Shown piece after piece: positions 53,175-61,986 of a stretch of 64,000 bases of DNA. Every line of letters starts with the position of its first letter. Within the stretch, counting starts at the first letter, position 1. Position numbers and translations under genes: made by a program. The DNA is from PFJX01 sp040757575. Lineage in GTDB: Bacteria; Pseudomonadota; Gammaproteobacteria; Burkholderiales; Thiobacillaceae. The notes beneath the pieces are model-generated. The model saw only the letters and a program-made list of their open reading frames with translations. It was not told the origin of the DNA and did no database searches. The stretch lies in contig JBFLXA010000013.1 of NCBI GenBank assembly GCA_040757575.1, forward strand, positions 1 through 64,000, in the 5' to 3' direction.

Positions 53175-53666
53175 TCAACGATATTTGGCGTCATCCGCCC
53201 GGTCCTGGGCGATCTGGGCTTCGTACTTGTCCCCCACCGCCAGGAGCATGTCCTTGGTGTAGTAGAGGTCGCCCTTCTGCTCGCCGTGGTATTCCAGGAT
53301 GCGGGTCTCGACGATGGCGTCCACCGGGCAGGCTTCCTCGCAGAAGCCGCAGAAGATGCACTTGGTGAGGTCGATGTCGTAGACCGTGGTGCGGCGTGTG
53401 CCGTCATCCCGCTGTTCCGATTCGATCTTGATGGCCAGGGCCGGGCAGACTGCTTCGCACAGCTTGCAGGCGATGCAGCGTTCCTCGCCGTTGGGATAAC
53501 GGCGCTGGGCATGGAGCCCCCGGAAACGGCCGGACTGGGGCGTCTTTTCTTCCGGGAACTGCACCGTGATCTTGCGGGCGAAGAAATGCCGGCCGGTGAG
53601 GGCCATGCCGCGCACCAGCTCGGTGAGCAGGAAGGTGTCGAAAAAGGATTTGATGGATTTCAGCAT
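53175..53666 (-). CDS. nuoI: NADH-quinone oxidoreductase subunit I
   Basis: A 163-residue peripheral subunit carrying clusters N6a and N6b. The two 4Fe-4S motifs are CIACKLCEAVCPALAI and CIFCGFCEEACPVDAI. The N-terminal amphipathic part (LTGRHFFARKITVQFPEE) contacts the membrane arm. Confidence 0.97.
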   Translation of the reverse strand: MLKSIKSFFDTFLLTELVRGMALTGRHFFARKITVQFPEEKTPQSGRFRGLHAQRRYPNGEERCIACKLCEAVCPALAIKIESEQRDDGTRRTTVYDIDLTKCIFCGFCEEACPVDAIVETRILEYHGEQKGDLYYTKDMLLAVGDKYEAQIAQDRADDAKYR

Positions 53667-53685
53667 GGTGTATCCCTTCGCCTCC

Positions 53686-54714
53686 TCAGTGGAACAGATA
53701 GCCGAAAGGCGTCTGCATGGCAGCCCCCACCACGAGGATCCACACCAGGGTCACGGGGATGAACACCTTCCAGCCCAGGCGCATGATCTGGTCATAGCGG
53801 TAGCGGGGGAAGGTGGCCCGGAACCACAGGAACAGGAAGAGCACGAAGCTCATCTTGGCGAACATCCACAGGATGCCGTCCGGCAGGAAGGGCAGCGGCG
53901 ACAGCCAGCCCCCCAGGAACATGACGCTGGTCAGGCCGGCGATGAGGATCATGTTGGCGTATTCCGCCAGGAAGAACACGGCGAAGGCCATGCCGGAATA
54001 TTCCACGTGGAAGCCGGCGACGATCTCCGATTCTCCTTCCGCCACGTCGAAGGGGGCCCGGTTGGTTTCCGCCACACCGGAGATCAGGTACACCAGGAAC
54101 AGGGGGAACAGGGGCAGCCAGTACCACTGCCAGAAACCGCCCTGCTGGCCGTTGACGATGTCGATGAGGTTGAGGCTCTGGGAGGACATCAACACCCCCA
54201 CCAGGGCAAAGCCCATGGCGATCTCGTAGGACACGATCTGGGCGGAAGAACGCAGGGCCCCCAGGAAGGCGTACTTGGAGTTGGAAGCCCAGCCGGCGAT
54301 CACCACGCCGTACACCCCCATGGAGGTGATGGCCATGATGTACAGCAGGCCGGCGTTGACGTTGGCCAGCACCAGCTCGTCGGTGAAGGGGAACACCGCC
54401 CAGGCCGCCAGGGCCGGGGCGATGGCCAGCACCGGCCCCAACAGGAAGAGGCCCTTGTTGGCGCCGCTGGGAATGACGATTTCCTTCATCAACAGCTTCA
54501 GGCCGTCGGCGATGGGTTGCAGCAGGCCGAAATAACCCACCCGGTTGGGGCCGATGCGCACCTGCATGTAGCCGATGACCTTGCGTTCGGCATAGGTCAG
54601 GTAGGCCACGCCGATCATCAGGGGGGCGACGATGAGGACGATCTTCACCAGGGTCCAGAGGGGCAGCCAGGCCGGACCCAGCAGATCCGCAACGGGGGCA
54701 AGCAAGGCATCCAT
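53686..54714 (-). CDS. nuoH: NADH-quinone oxidoreductase subunit H
   Basis: A 342-residue membrane subunit that forms the quinone cavity with NuoB and NuoD. Motifs are YAERKVIGYMQVRIGPNRVG, ADGLKLLMKEIV, ETNRAPFDVAEGESEIVAGF and the C-terminal RATFPRYRYDQIMRLGWKVF. Its start shares one base with the nuoG stop. Confidence 0.98.
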   Translation of the reverse strand: MDALLAPVADLLGPAWLPLWTLVKIVLIVAPLMIGVAYLTYAERKVIGYMQVRIGPNRVGYFGLLQPIADGLKLLMKEIVIPSGANKGLFLLGPVLAIAPALAAWAVFPFTDELVLANVNAGLLYIMAITSMGVYGVVIAGWASNSKYAFLGALRSSAQIVSYEIAMGFALVGVLMSSQSLNLIDIVNGQQGGFWQWYWLPLFPLFLVYLISGVAETNRAPFDVAEGESEIVAGFHVEYSGMAFAVFFLAEYANMILIAGLTSVMFLGGWLSPLPFLPDGILWMFAKMSFVLFLFLWFRATFPRYRYDQIMRLGWKVFIPVTLVWILVVGAAMQTPFGYLFH

Positions 54715-57011
54715 CAGGCACGCTCCACGGTAATGGCACCGAACCGGGCGCCCAGGGTGGCGCTAGCCGGCACCCGCACCACGCCATCGGCCAGGCGGTC
54801 ATCCCGGTGCAAGGTCATTTCCGCCATGGCATCTCCCTGCCGCACCCGCACGCGGACGCCGGCTTCCAGCCCCAGCCGGCCCAGCAGGGCGCCGCTGACA
54901 TGGGCCTCCGGCTGGACACCGGCCGTGGCCTGGAGGGCGGGTGCCCGGCGGGTCAGAGGGTCCAGGCCGTACAGGGGGGTCTCGCCCAGGCGGCTCACAC
55001 CCTCCACAGGGTCCAGGCTACCCAGGCTCACCCCGGCAATGGCATTGCTCAGGTGGGCCGCAATGTTCTCCTGCCCCTGGGGCAGGGCATCGGCCCGCAC
55101 GGACTCCACGCTTTCGTAATCAAAGCCGTTCAGGGACAGCAGGTTGCCCAGCACCCGCAGCACCTTCCAGGCGGGACGGGCTTCGCCCTGGGGCTTCACG
55201 GCGCCGTGGAAGGTCTGCATGCGGCCTTCCATGTTCACGTAGGCGCCACCGGTCTCGGTGAAGGGGGCGATGGGCAGCAGCACGTCGCAGTCTTCCAGGG
55301 CGGCGCTCTTGTAGGCGGTGAGGGCCACGGAGAATTCGGCGGTCTTGAGGGCGGCCCGGGCGGCGGCGGCGTCGAAGGCGTCCAGTTCCGGTTCCAGGCC
55401 CATCAACACATAAGCTGAGCGGGGCTGGGCCAGCATGGCGGCGGCGTTGAGGCCGCTGGGCCCTGGCAGCACGCCGGCCAGTTGGGCGCCCACGGAGTTG
55501 GCCGCCACGGACAGGAATCCCAGGGAGGCGCCGCATTGCTCGGCGATGGCCTGGGCCAGGGCGTGGAGGCGGTCCGCGTCCGGGTGGTTCTGGGCCAGGG
55601 CGCCCAGCAAAACGGCTTTCCTCTCGCCGGCCATCAGGCTGTCGGCTATGGCGCGGGCGGCGTCGGACACCTGCACGTCCCCCACGTCCACATTCATTGC
55701 CTTGGCGATCTGGGCCAGGGCGTTCACCCAGCCGGCGGGGGGGGCGATGAGCTTGCCCTGGACCGGGCAGAGCAGGTTGTCGTCGGCGGCATGCACCAGG
55801 TTCAACTGGCCGCCGCATTTCACGGCCTTGCGCAGGCGCCGGGCCACCAGGGGCTGCTCCTGGCGCAGGGTGCTGCCCACCAGCAGGACCCGTTCCAGGT
55901 TGTCCAGTTCGGCGATGGGCAGGCCCAGCCAGCGGGCCGTGGCCATGCCCGCCTGGCCGACCGTGCTACCGGCCTGGGCCAGGCGGTGGTCGATGTTTTC
56001 CGTGCCCAGGCCCCGCAGCACCTTGGTGAACAGGTAGAGCTCTTCCACGGTCTGGTGGGCCGAGGCCAGGCCGCCGATGGCAGCGCTGCCCTTTTCCTGG
56101 CGGATGCGGGCCAGGTTTGCGGCCACCTTTTCCAGGGCGTCCTGCCAGCCCACGGCACGCCAGGCGCCGTTGTCCTTCACCAGGGGCTGGGTCAGGCGTT
56201 CTTCGCTGTTCAGGGCCTCGTAGCTGTAGCGGTCCCGGTCGGCGATCCAGCACTCGTTCACGGGTTCGTTTTCCTGGGGCACCACGCGGAAGACCTTGCC
56301 GTTCTTCACGTGCACCTGGACGTTGGCGCCCAGGCCGTCATGGGGGCTCACCGACTTGCGCCGGGACAGCTCCCAGGAACGGGCAGCGTAGCGGAAGGGC
56401 TTGCTGGTCAGCGCGCCCACGGGGCATAGCTCGATGACGTTGCCGGACAGTTCGTGGGTCACCTGGGCTTCCAGGAAGGGCATCACCTCGGTGTGCTCGC
56501 CCCGGCCCGCCATGCCCAACTCCATGAGGCCGGCCACTTCCTGGCCGAAGCGCACGCAGCGGCTGCAATGGATGCAGCGGGTCATGTCGGTGGCGATGAG
56601 GGGACCCAGGTCCTTTTCCTTCACCACCCGCTTGGGCTCGCTGTACTTGGAAGCGGAACCGCCATAGCCCACGGCCATGTCCTGGAGCATGCATTCGCCG
56701 CCCTGGTCGCAGATGGGGCAATCCAGGGGATGGTTGATGAGCAGGAACTCCATTACACCCTTCTGGGCCTCGATGGCCTTGGGGGAATGGGTCTTCACCT
56801 TCATTCCGTCGGTGACCGGAGTGGCACAGGCTGGCAGGGGCTTGGGGGCCTTTTCCACTTCCACCAGGCACATGCGGCAGTTGGCGGCAATGGACAGCTT
56901 CTTGTGGTAGCAGAAATGGGGAATGGCAATGCCGGCCTGGTGGGCGGCATCCATCACCGTCGCCCCCGGGGCGACTTCCAGTTCCTGGCCGTCGATTTCG
57001 ATTACTGGCAT
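54714..57011 (-). CDS. nuoG: NADH-quinone oxidoreductase subunit G
   Basis: The 765-residue electron-transfer subunit. The N-terminal part holds a 2Fe-2S cluster (CYHKKLSIAANCRMCLVE), a His/Cys 4Fe-4S cluster (CPICDQGGECMLQD) and two more 4Fe-4S sites (CIHCSRCVRFG and the later CPVGALTSKPF region). The rest is a molybdopterin-oxidoreductase-like domain without cofactor. The ATG at 57009-57011 is preferred to an upstream GTG at 57020 that would overlap nuoF. Confidence 0.97.
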   Translation of the reverse strand: MPVIEIDGQELEVAPGATVMDAAHQAGIAIPHFCYHKKLSIAANCRMCLVEVEKAPKPLPACATPVTDGMKVKTHSPKAIEAQKGVMEFLLINHPLDCPICDQGGECMLQDMAVGYGGSASKYSEPKRVVKEKDLGPLIATDMTRCIHCSRCVRFGQEVAGLMELGMAGRGEHTEVMPFLEAQVTHELSGNVIELCPVGALTSKPFRYAARSWELSRRKSVSPHDGLGANVQVHVKNGKVFRVVPQENEPVNECWIADRDRYSYEALNSEERLTQPLVKDNGAWRAVGWQDALEKVAANLARIRQEKGSAAIGGLASAHQTVEELYLFTKVLRGLGTENIDHRLAQAGSTVGQAGMATARWLGLPIAELDNLERVLLVGSTLRQEQPLVARRLRKAVKCGGQLNLVHAADDNLLCPVQGKLIAPPAGWVNALAQIAKAMNVDVGDVQVSDAARAIADSLMAGERKAVLLGALAQNHPDADRLHALAQAIAEQCGASLGFLSVAANSVGAQLAGVLPGPSGLNAAAMLAQPRSAYVLMGLEPELDAFDAAAARAALKTAEFSVALTAYKSAALEDCDVLLPIAPFTETGGAYVNMEGRMQTFHGAVKPQGEARPAWKVLRVLGNLLSLNGFDYESVESVRADALPQGQENIAAHLSNAIAGVSLGSLDPVEGVSRLGETPLYGLDPLTRRAPALQATAGVQPEAHVSGALLGRLGLEAGVRVRVRQGDAMAEMTLHRDDRLADGVVRVPASATLGARFGAITVERA

Positions 57012-57012
57012 G

Positions 57013-58299
57013 TCAGCCACCCACCATGCAACGCTTGTTGGCGATGTGATACTCGAATTCCTGGCGGAAGTGCTTCACGAAGCTAACCACCGGCCCCACG
57101 GCCGCGTCCCCCAGGGCACAGATGGTGCGACCGCCGATGTTGCCGCCGATGCGCACCAGCTCGTCCAGGTCCTCGGGCCGGCCCTGGCCGTGCTCGATGC
57201 GGTGGACGATGCGGTACATCCAGCCGGTGCCCTCCCGACAGGGGGTGCACTGGCCGCAGGATTCCTCGAAGTAGAAGTAGGACAGCCGCTCCAGGGCCCG
57301 CACCATGCACACGGTCTCGTCCATGACGATGACGGCGCCGGAACCCAGCATGGAACCGGCCTTGGCGATGGAATCGAAGTCCAGGGTGCAGTCCATCATC
57401 ACGTCGGCGGGCAGCACGGGGGCGGAGGAACCGCCGGGGATGACGGCCTTCAATTTATGTCCGTTGCGCACGCCGCCGGCCATTTCCAGCAGGTCCGCGA
57501 AGGGGGTACCCAGGGGAATCTCGTAGTTGCCCGGCTTGTTCACGTGGCCGGAGATGGAAAAGATCTTCGAACCGCCGTTGTTGGGTTTGCCCAGCTCCAG
57601 GAAGGCCTGGCCGCCGTGGCGCATGATCCAGGGGATGCTGGCCAGGGTCTCGGTGTTGTTGATGGTGGTGGGCTTGCCGTAGAGGCCAAAGCTGGCGGGG
57701 AACGGCGGCTTGAAGCGGGGCTGTCCCTTCTTGCCTTCGATGGATTCCAGCAGGGCGGTTTCTTCGCCGCAGATGTAGGCGCCGTAGCCGTGGTGGGCGT
57801 GGAGGTCGAAATCCCAGCCGGAACCCAGGATGTTCTTGCCCAGGAAACCGGCGGCCCGGGCTTCTTCCAGGGCTTTTTCCCAGGAGGCGTACTGCTCGAA
57901 GATTTCGCCGTGGATGTAGTTGTAGCCCGCCTTCGCCCCCAGGGTGTAGCCGGCGATGATCATGCCCTCGATGAGCTGGTGGGGGTTGTAGATGAGGATG
58001 TCCCGGTCCTTGAAGGTGCCCGGTTCGCCTTCGTCGGTGTTGCACACCACATATTTGTCGCCGGGAAAGCTGCGGGGCATGAAGCTCCACTTCAGGCCTG
58101 TGGGGAAGCCCGCACCGCCCCGGCCCCGCAGTGCGCTGGTCTTGACCTCGGCGATGATGTCTTCCGCCGGGGTCTTTTCCGCCAGGATCTTCTTCAGGGC
58201 CTCATAGCCCCCGTGAGCCGTATAGGTGGCCAGGCTGGCGGGGTTGTCGTAACCCAGGGTCCAGAGGCACACCTGGGTGTCGGGTGTGTTCAAACTCAT
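57013..58299 (-). CDS. nuoF: NADH-quinone oxidoreductase subunit F
   Basis: The NADH-oxidising subunit of 428 residues. FMN and NADH bind at RGRGGAGFPTGLKWSF and the region with CNTDEGEPGTFKDRDI. The N3 4Fe-4S cluster is at ESCGQCTPCREGTGW with a later Cys in TICALGDAAVGPV. It overlaps the nuoE stop by 4 bases. Confidence 0.98.
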   Translation of the reverse strand: MSLNTPDTQVCLWTLGYDNPASLATYTAHGGYEALKKILAEKTPAEDIIAEVKTSALRGRGGAGFPTGLKWSFMPRSFPGDKYVVCNTDEGEPGTFKDRDILIYNPHQLIEGMIIAGYTLGAKAGYNYIHGEIFEQYASWEKALEEARAAGFLGKNILGSGWDFDLHAHHGYGAYICGEETALLESIEGKKGQPRFKPPFPASFGLYGKPTTINNTETLASIPWIMRHGGQAFLELGKPNNGGSKIFSISGHVNKPGNYEIPLGTPFADLLEMAGGVRNGHKLKAVIPGGSSAPVLPADVMMDCTLDFDSIAKAGSMLGSGAVIVMDETVCMVRALERLSYFYFEESCGQCTPCREGTGWMYRIVHRIEHGQGRPEDLDELVRIGGNIGGRTICALGDAAVGPVVSFVKHFRQEFEYHIANKRCMVGG

Positions 58300-58769
58300 T
58301 TCAAGTCATCCAGGAGTTTGTCCACCGTCTCGGGAGTCAGGTGGGTGTGCATCTTGTGGTTGTTGTGCAGGCACAGGGGACCATGGCCGCAGGTACCCAT
58401 GCACTCGCCTTCCTTCAGGGTGAAACGCCCGTCCGGGGTGGTCTCGCCGAAACCGATGCCCAGCTTGGCCTTCAGGCGTTCGGCCACCTGGTCCGCACCC
58501 TGCAACTGGCAGGGCAGGTTGGTGCACACGGTGATCTTGTGGCGGCCCACGGGTTCCAGATCGTACATGTTGTAGAAGGTGGCCACCTCGTAGGCAGCGA
58601 TGGCGGGCATCTCCAGGTAATCGGCCACATAGGCGATGGTGTCCTTGGACAGCCAGCCCAGTTCCGTCTGGGCGATGCGCAGGGCGCCCATCACCGCAGA
58701 CTGCTTCTGGTCTGCCGGGTACTTGGCGACTTCCTGGTCGATAAGGGAAAGGGACTCTTGGGACAACAT
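58296..58769 (-). CDS. nuoE: NADH-quinone oxidoreductase subunit E
   Basis: A 157-residue thioredoxin-like subunit carrying the 2Fe-2S cluster N1a. The four ligands are in VCTNLPCQLQGAD and GECMGTCGHGP. It overlaps the nuoD stop by one base and nuoF by four. Confidence 0.97.
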   Translation of the reverse strand: MLSQESLSLIDQEVAKYPADQKQSAVMGALRIAQTELGWLSKDTIAYVADYLEMPAIAAYEVATFYNMYDLEPVGRHKITVCTNLPCQLQGADQVAERLKAKLGIGFGETTPDGRFTLKEGECMGTCGHGPLCLHNNHKMHTHLTPETVDKLLDDLK

Positions 58770-60022
58770 CAGCGGTCGATCTCCCCGAACACAATATCCA
58801 TGGTGCCGATGATGGCCACCGCGTCGGCAATCATGTGGCCCCGGGCCATTTCGTCCATGGCCGCCAGGTGGGGGAACCCGGGGGCGCGGATCTTCAGGCG
58901 ATAGGGTTTGTTGGCGCCGTCGGACACCAGGTAAATGCCAAATTCGCCCTTGGGATGCTCCACCGCCGCATAGGCTTCGCCTTCGGGCACGTGCATGCCC
59001 TCGGTGAACAGCTTGAAGTGGTGGATCAGTTCTTCCATGTTGGATTTCATGGACTCCCGGGAAGGCGGCGCCACCTTGTGGTTGTCACTGATCACCGGGC
59101 CGGGGTTCTTCTTAAGCCACTCCACACATTGCTTGATGATGCGGTTGGACTGGCGCATTTCCTCGATGCGCACCAGGTAACGGTCGTAGCAGTCGCCGTT
59201 GCGGCCCACGGGGATTTCGAAATCCATGCGGTCATAGACCTCGTAGGGCTGGTGCTTGCGCAAATCCCAGGCCACGCCGGAACCGCGCAGCATGGGACCG
59301 GTGCAGCCCAGGGCCTTGGCCCGGTCCGGGTCCAGCACGCCGATGCCCACGGTGCGCTGCTTCCAGATGCGGTTGTCGGTGAGCAGGGTTTCATACTCGT
59401 CCACGTAGCGGGGGAAGCGGTTGGCGAAATCCTCGATGAAATCCAGCACCGAGCCCTGCCGGTTGGCGTTCATTTCCGCCATGGCGGCCGCGTTGCGGGT
59501 GTGCTGGGCGCTGTACTGGGGCATGCGGTCCGGCAGGTCCCGGTAGACGCCGCCGGGACGGTAGTAGGCCGCGTGCATGCGGGCGCCAGACACGGCCTCG
59601 TAAACGTCCATGAGGTCTTCCCGCTCCCGGAAGGCGTAGAGGAATACGGTCATGGCGCCGATGTCCAGGGCATGGGCACCCAGCCACAACAGGTGGTTGA
59701 GGATGCGGGTGATTTCGTCGAACATCACCCGGATGTACTGGGCCCGCTCCGGCACCGGCAGTTGCAGGAGCTTTTCGATGGCCATGACATAGGCATGCTC
59801 GTTGGCCATCATGGACACGTAGTCCAGCCGGTCCATGTAGGGCACGGACTGGAGGAAGGTCTTGTGCTCCGCCAGCTTTTCGGTGCCCCGGTGCAACAAG
59901 CCGATATGGGGGTCGGCCCGCTCGATGACTTCGCCGTCCAGTTCCAGCACCAGGCGCAGCACGCCGTGGGCGGCGGGGTGCTGGGGGCCAAAGTTGAGCG
60001 TGTAATTGCGAATTTCGGCCAT
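58769..60022 (-). CDS. nuoD: NADH-quinone oxidoreductase subunit D
   Basis: The 417-residue 49-kDa-type subunit that shapes the quinone site. Motifs are NFGPQHPAAHGVLRLVLELD, PHIGLLHRGTEKLAEHK, YLDRLDYVS-like YMDRLDYVSMMANEHAY and the C-terminal DIVFGEIDR. The ATG at 60020-60022 is the conserved start (MAEIRNYTLNFGPQ). It follows two tandem short frames, each ending TGA-NN-ATG, instead of following nuoC directly. Confidence 0.97.
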   Translation of the reverse strand: MAEIRNYTLNFGPQHPAAHGVLRLVLELDGEVIERADPHIGLLHRGTEKLAEHKTFLQSVPYMDRLDYVSMMANEHAYVMAIEKLLQLPVPERAQYIRVMFDEITRILNHLLWLGAHALDIGAMTVFLYAFREREDLMDVYEAVSGARMHAAYYRPGGVYRDLPDRMPQYSAQHTRNAAAMAEMNANRQGSVLDFIEDFANRFPRYVDEYETLLTDNRIWKQRTVGIGVLDPDRAKALGCTGPMLRGSGVAWDLRKHQPYEVYDRMDFEIPVGRNGDCYDRYLVRIEEMRQSNRIIKQCVEWLKKNPGPVISDNHKVAPPSRESMKSNMEELIHHFKLFTEGMHVPEGEAYAAVEHPKGEFGIYLVSDGANKPYRLKIRAPGFPHLAAMDEMARGHMIADAVAIIGTMDIVFGEIDR

Positions 60023-60024
60023 GA

Positions 60025-60168
60025 TCAGCAACCCTCCATCGAAGGCAGCACGCCAACATCCCGAAAACGCAGCTCAACTTCGACGCAGGCTAACCTTTGC
60101 GCAGCAAAGGTTAAGGCCGCAGGCCGGCCGGAGACAAAGTTCAGCGTGTAGTTGCGGATCTCAGCCAT
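60025..60168 (-). CDS. 47-codon frame directly before nuoD, partial nuoD copy plus repeat
   Basis: The frame starts MAEIRNYTLNF, identical to the first 11 residues of NuoD, and then continues into an unrelated sequence, SGRPAALTFAAQRLAC, ending PSMEGC. The stop is followed by two bases and the nuoD ATG (TGA-TC-ATG), so ribosomes leaving it could restart on nuoD. It is 144 bases long, exactly like its neighbour, and aligns with it without gaps (27 of 47 residues identical). It is either a coupled small peptide or a repeat element with an open frame. Confidence 0.5.
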   Translation of the reverse strand: MAEIRNYTLNFVSGRPAALTFAAQRLACVEVELRFRDVGVLPSMEGC

Positions 60169-60170
60169 GC

Positions 60171-60314
60171 TCAGGCAACCTCAAACGAAGGCACACGGAT
60201 AGCAAACCCCAGGCGCAGCTGAACTTCAGTGCAGGCCAACCTTTGCGCAGCAAAGGTTAAGCGCGCAGCGCGGCCGAAACTAAAGTTGCTCATGCTTACG
60301 CGGATTTCAGCCAC
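60171..60314 (-). CDS. 47-codon frame overlapping the end of nuoC
   Basis: The GTG start at 60312-60314 overlaps the nuoC stop (GTGGCTGA). It reads MAEIR, then NFSFGRAARLTFAAQRLAC and PSFEVA. The stop is followed by two bases and the ATG of the next 47-codon frame (TGA-GC-ATG), the same junction as before nuoD. The pair keeps equal length and frame despite many base differences, which argues for some constraint or for a recent insertion with a fixed structure. No family is recognised. Confidence 0.45.
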   Translation of the reverse strand: MAEIRVSMSNFSFGRAARLTFAAQRLACTEVQLRLGFAIRVPSFEVA

Positions 60315-60912
60315 GGCCGGCATCTCCGTAATTTTCTTCCCGAACGATGCGGGGGGTGACTTCCCGGGGGTCGATGCTCACGGGCTGGTAGATCACCCGT
60401 TTCAGATCCGGGTCGTAGCGCATTTCCACGTGGCCGGAGAGGGGGAAATCCTTGCGGAAGGGGTGGCCGATGAAGCCGTAGTCGGTGAGGATGCGGCGCA
60501 GGTCCGGGTGTCCCTCGAAGACGATGCCATAGAGGTCGAAGGCCTCCCGCTCGAACCAGTTCACCGAGGGCCAGACCTCCACCAGGGAACCGATCACCGG
60601 CAGGTCGTCATCGGCGCAGAAGGCCCGCACCCGCACCCGCTGGTTCTTGCGCACGGACAGCAGATGGGCCACGGCGGCGAAGCGGGGGCCTTCCCAGGCG
60701 CCATCCTTGTAGGCGGAGTAGTCCATGCCGCACAGGTCGACGAGGGTGTCGAAGGCCAGGCCGTCCTCGTCCCGCAGGCGAGTGCAGACCGCCACCCAGT
60801 TCTCGGGGCTCACATCCAGGGTCACCTCACCCAGGGCCAGGGTGGCCTTGAGGATGTCATCTCCCAGGGTTTCTTCCAGGCGCGCCAGCAGGGCTTCCGG
60901 TGTCAACGGCAT
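60307..60912 (-). CDS. nuoC: NADH-quinone oxidoreductase subunit C
   Basis: A 201-residue 30-kDa-type subunit of the peripheral arm, separate from NuoD as in most betaproteobacteria. Motifs are NWFEREAFDLYGIVFEGHPD (in parts), RILTDYGFIGHPFRKDFPL and the C-terminal PREVTPRIVREENYG. The end is GDAGRG, a short divergent tail made by the junction with the 47-codon frame. Confidence 0.97.
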   Translation of the reverse strand: MPLTPEALLARLEETLGDDILKATLALGEVTLDVSPENWVAVCTRLRDEDGLAFDTLVDLCGMDYSAYKDGAWEGPRFAAVAHLLSVRKNQRVRVRAFCADDDLPVIGSLVEVWPSVNWFEREAFDLYGIVFEGHPDLRRILTDYGFIGHPFRKDFPLSGHVEMRYDPDLKRVIYQPVSIDPREVTPRIVREENYGDAGRG

Positions 60913-60927
60913 GTCATCTGTCCTCGG

Positions 60928-61404
60928 TCAGCGGGCAATGGTGCTGGTGCGCCGGATTTTCTTCTGCAACTGCACCAGGCCGTAGAGCAACGCTTCTGCG
61001 GTAGGAGGGCAGCCGGGCACGTAGATGTCCACGGGCACGATACGGTCGCATCCCCGCACGACGGAATAGGAATAGTGGTAATAGCCGCCGCCGTTGGCGC
61101 AGGAGCCCATGGACAACACCCAGCGGGGTTCCGCCATCTGGTCATAAACCTTGCGCAGGGCCGGGGCCATCTTGTTGCACAGGGTACCGGCCACGATCAT
61201 CAGGTCCGACTGCCGGGGGCTGGGCCGGAAGACGATGCCGAAACGATCCAGGTCGTAGCGGGAGGCGCCGGCCTGCATCATTTCCACGGCGCAGCAGGCC
61301 AGGCCGAAGGTCATGGGCCACAGGGAACCGGTACGGGTGTAGTTCACCACCGCGTCCACGGTGGTGGTGACAAAGCCTTTTTCCAGGACGCCTTCGATGC
61401 TCAT
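60928..61404 (-). CDS. nuoB: NADH-quinone oxidoreductase subunit B
   Basis: A 158-residue subunit carrying cluster N2, the last iron-sulfur centre before quinone. Ligands are the tandem cysteines in GLACCAVEMMQAG, the Cys in LSMGSCANGGGYY and the Cys in VDIYVPGCPPTAEALL. It follows nuoA after 12 bases. Confidence 0.98.
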   Translation of the reverse strand: MSIEGVLEKGFVTTTVDAVVNYTRTGSLWPMTFGLACCAVEMMQAGASRYDLDRFGIVFRPSPRQSDLMIVAGTLCNKMAPALRKVYDQMAEPRWVLSMGSCANGGGYYHYSYSVVRGCDRIVPVDIYVPGCPPTAEALLYGLVQLQKKIRRTSTIAR

Positions 61405-61416
61405 AGGATTTCCGCC

Positions 61417-61773
61417 TTATTCCCAGTCCAGGGCGCCCTTCATCCACTCGTAGACGAAGCCCACGACGAGGATGCCCAGGAACATCACCATGGCCAGGAA
61501 GCCAAACAGGCCGATCTCTTCCAGGACGATGGCCCAGGGGAAGAGAAAGGCGATTTCCAGGTCGAACAGGATGAACAGGATGGCCACCAGGTAATAGCGC
61601 ACGTCGAACTTCATGCGCGCGTCCTCGAAAGCCTCGAAACCGCATTCGTAGGGAGACAGTTTTTCTGCGTCCGGCCGGTTGGGCGCCAGCAGCCAACCCG
61701 CCATCATGGGCAGTATGCCGATGGCCAGACCCACCAGGATGAACATCAGAACCGGAAAGTAGTTATCGAGCAT
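61417..61773 (-). CDS. nuoA: NADH-quinone oxidoreductase subunit A
   Basis: A 118-residue membrane subunit with three helices and the conserved loop LSPYECGFEAFEDARMKFDV, plus the acidic helix FILFDLEIAFLFPWA. It is the first gene of the nuo operon and is preceded by a good sigma-70 promoter. Confidence 0.97.
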   Translation of the reverse strand: MLDNYFPVLMFILVGLAIGILPMMAGWLLAPNRPDAEKLSPYECGFEAFEDARMKFDVRYYLVAILFILFDLEIAFLFPWAIVLEEIGLFGFLAMVMFLGILVVGFVYEWMKGALDWE

Positions 61774-61849
61774 GGTTTAGTGGTCTGAGGCGTGGTATCC
61801 GATTGGCTAAACGCACAGGCCACGCCCTAGGCGCAGCAGGAAGGCGGCG

Positions 61850-61879
61850 AGTTTAGGCGGGATGTCGAAAACCTGTCAA
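61850..61879 (-). promoter_or_regulatory. Sigma-70 promoter of the nuo operon
   Basis: On the minus strand TTGACA (plus 61874-61879, perfect -35) is followed after 18 bases by TAAACT (plus 61850-61855, 4 of 6). The distance to the nuoA start is about 75 bases. The AT-rich stretch upstream (61880-61960) could be an UP element. Confidence 0.6.
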
Positions 61880-61959
61880 GGAAAGGAATTCCAAAAAACC
61901 TATATACATCAATGGGTTAATAATTTTACTAACCGGTGCATAAGGAAATTTGATGCATT

Positions 61960-61979
61960 AGCCCCCCATTTCGGGGACT
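61960..61979 (-). terminator. Weak hairpin after the rhodanese/MBL gene
   Basis: On the minus strand AGTCCCC and GGGGGGCT can pair across a GAAAT loop just beyond the stop at 61987. There is only a poor T tract after it. It may slow or end transcription before the nuo promoter region. Confidence 0.35.
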
Positions 61980-61986
61980 ACTGACC

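Larger units (their letters stand above)
60023..60314 (-). repeat. Two tandem 146-bp units between nuoC and nuoD
   Basis: Units 60023-60168 and 60169-60314 have the same length and order: a nuoD-like start, a GC-rich GGCCG region, a perfect palindrome AACCTTTGC/GCAAAGGTT with 3-base loop (60092-60112 and 60238-60258), and a variable end. The palindrome with its flanks looks like a dispersed intergenic repeat. The duplicated nuoD start shows that it inserted at, and then duplicated with, the nuoC-nuoD junction. Confidence 0.85.
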
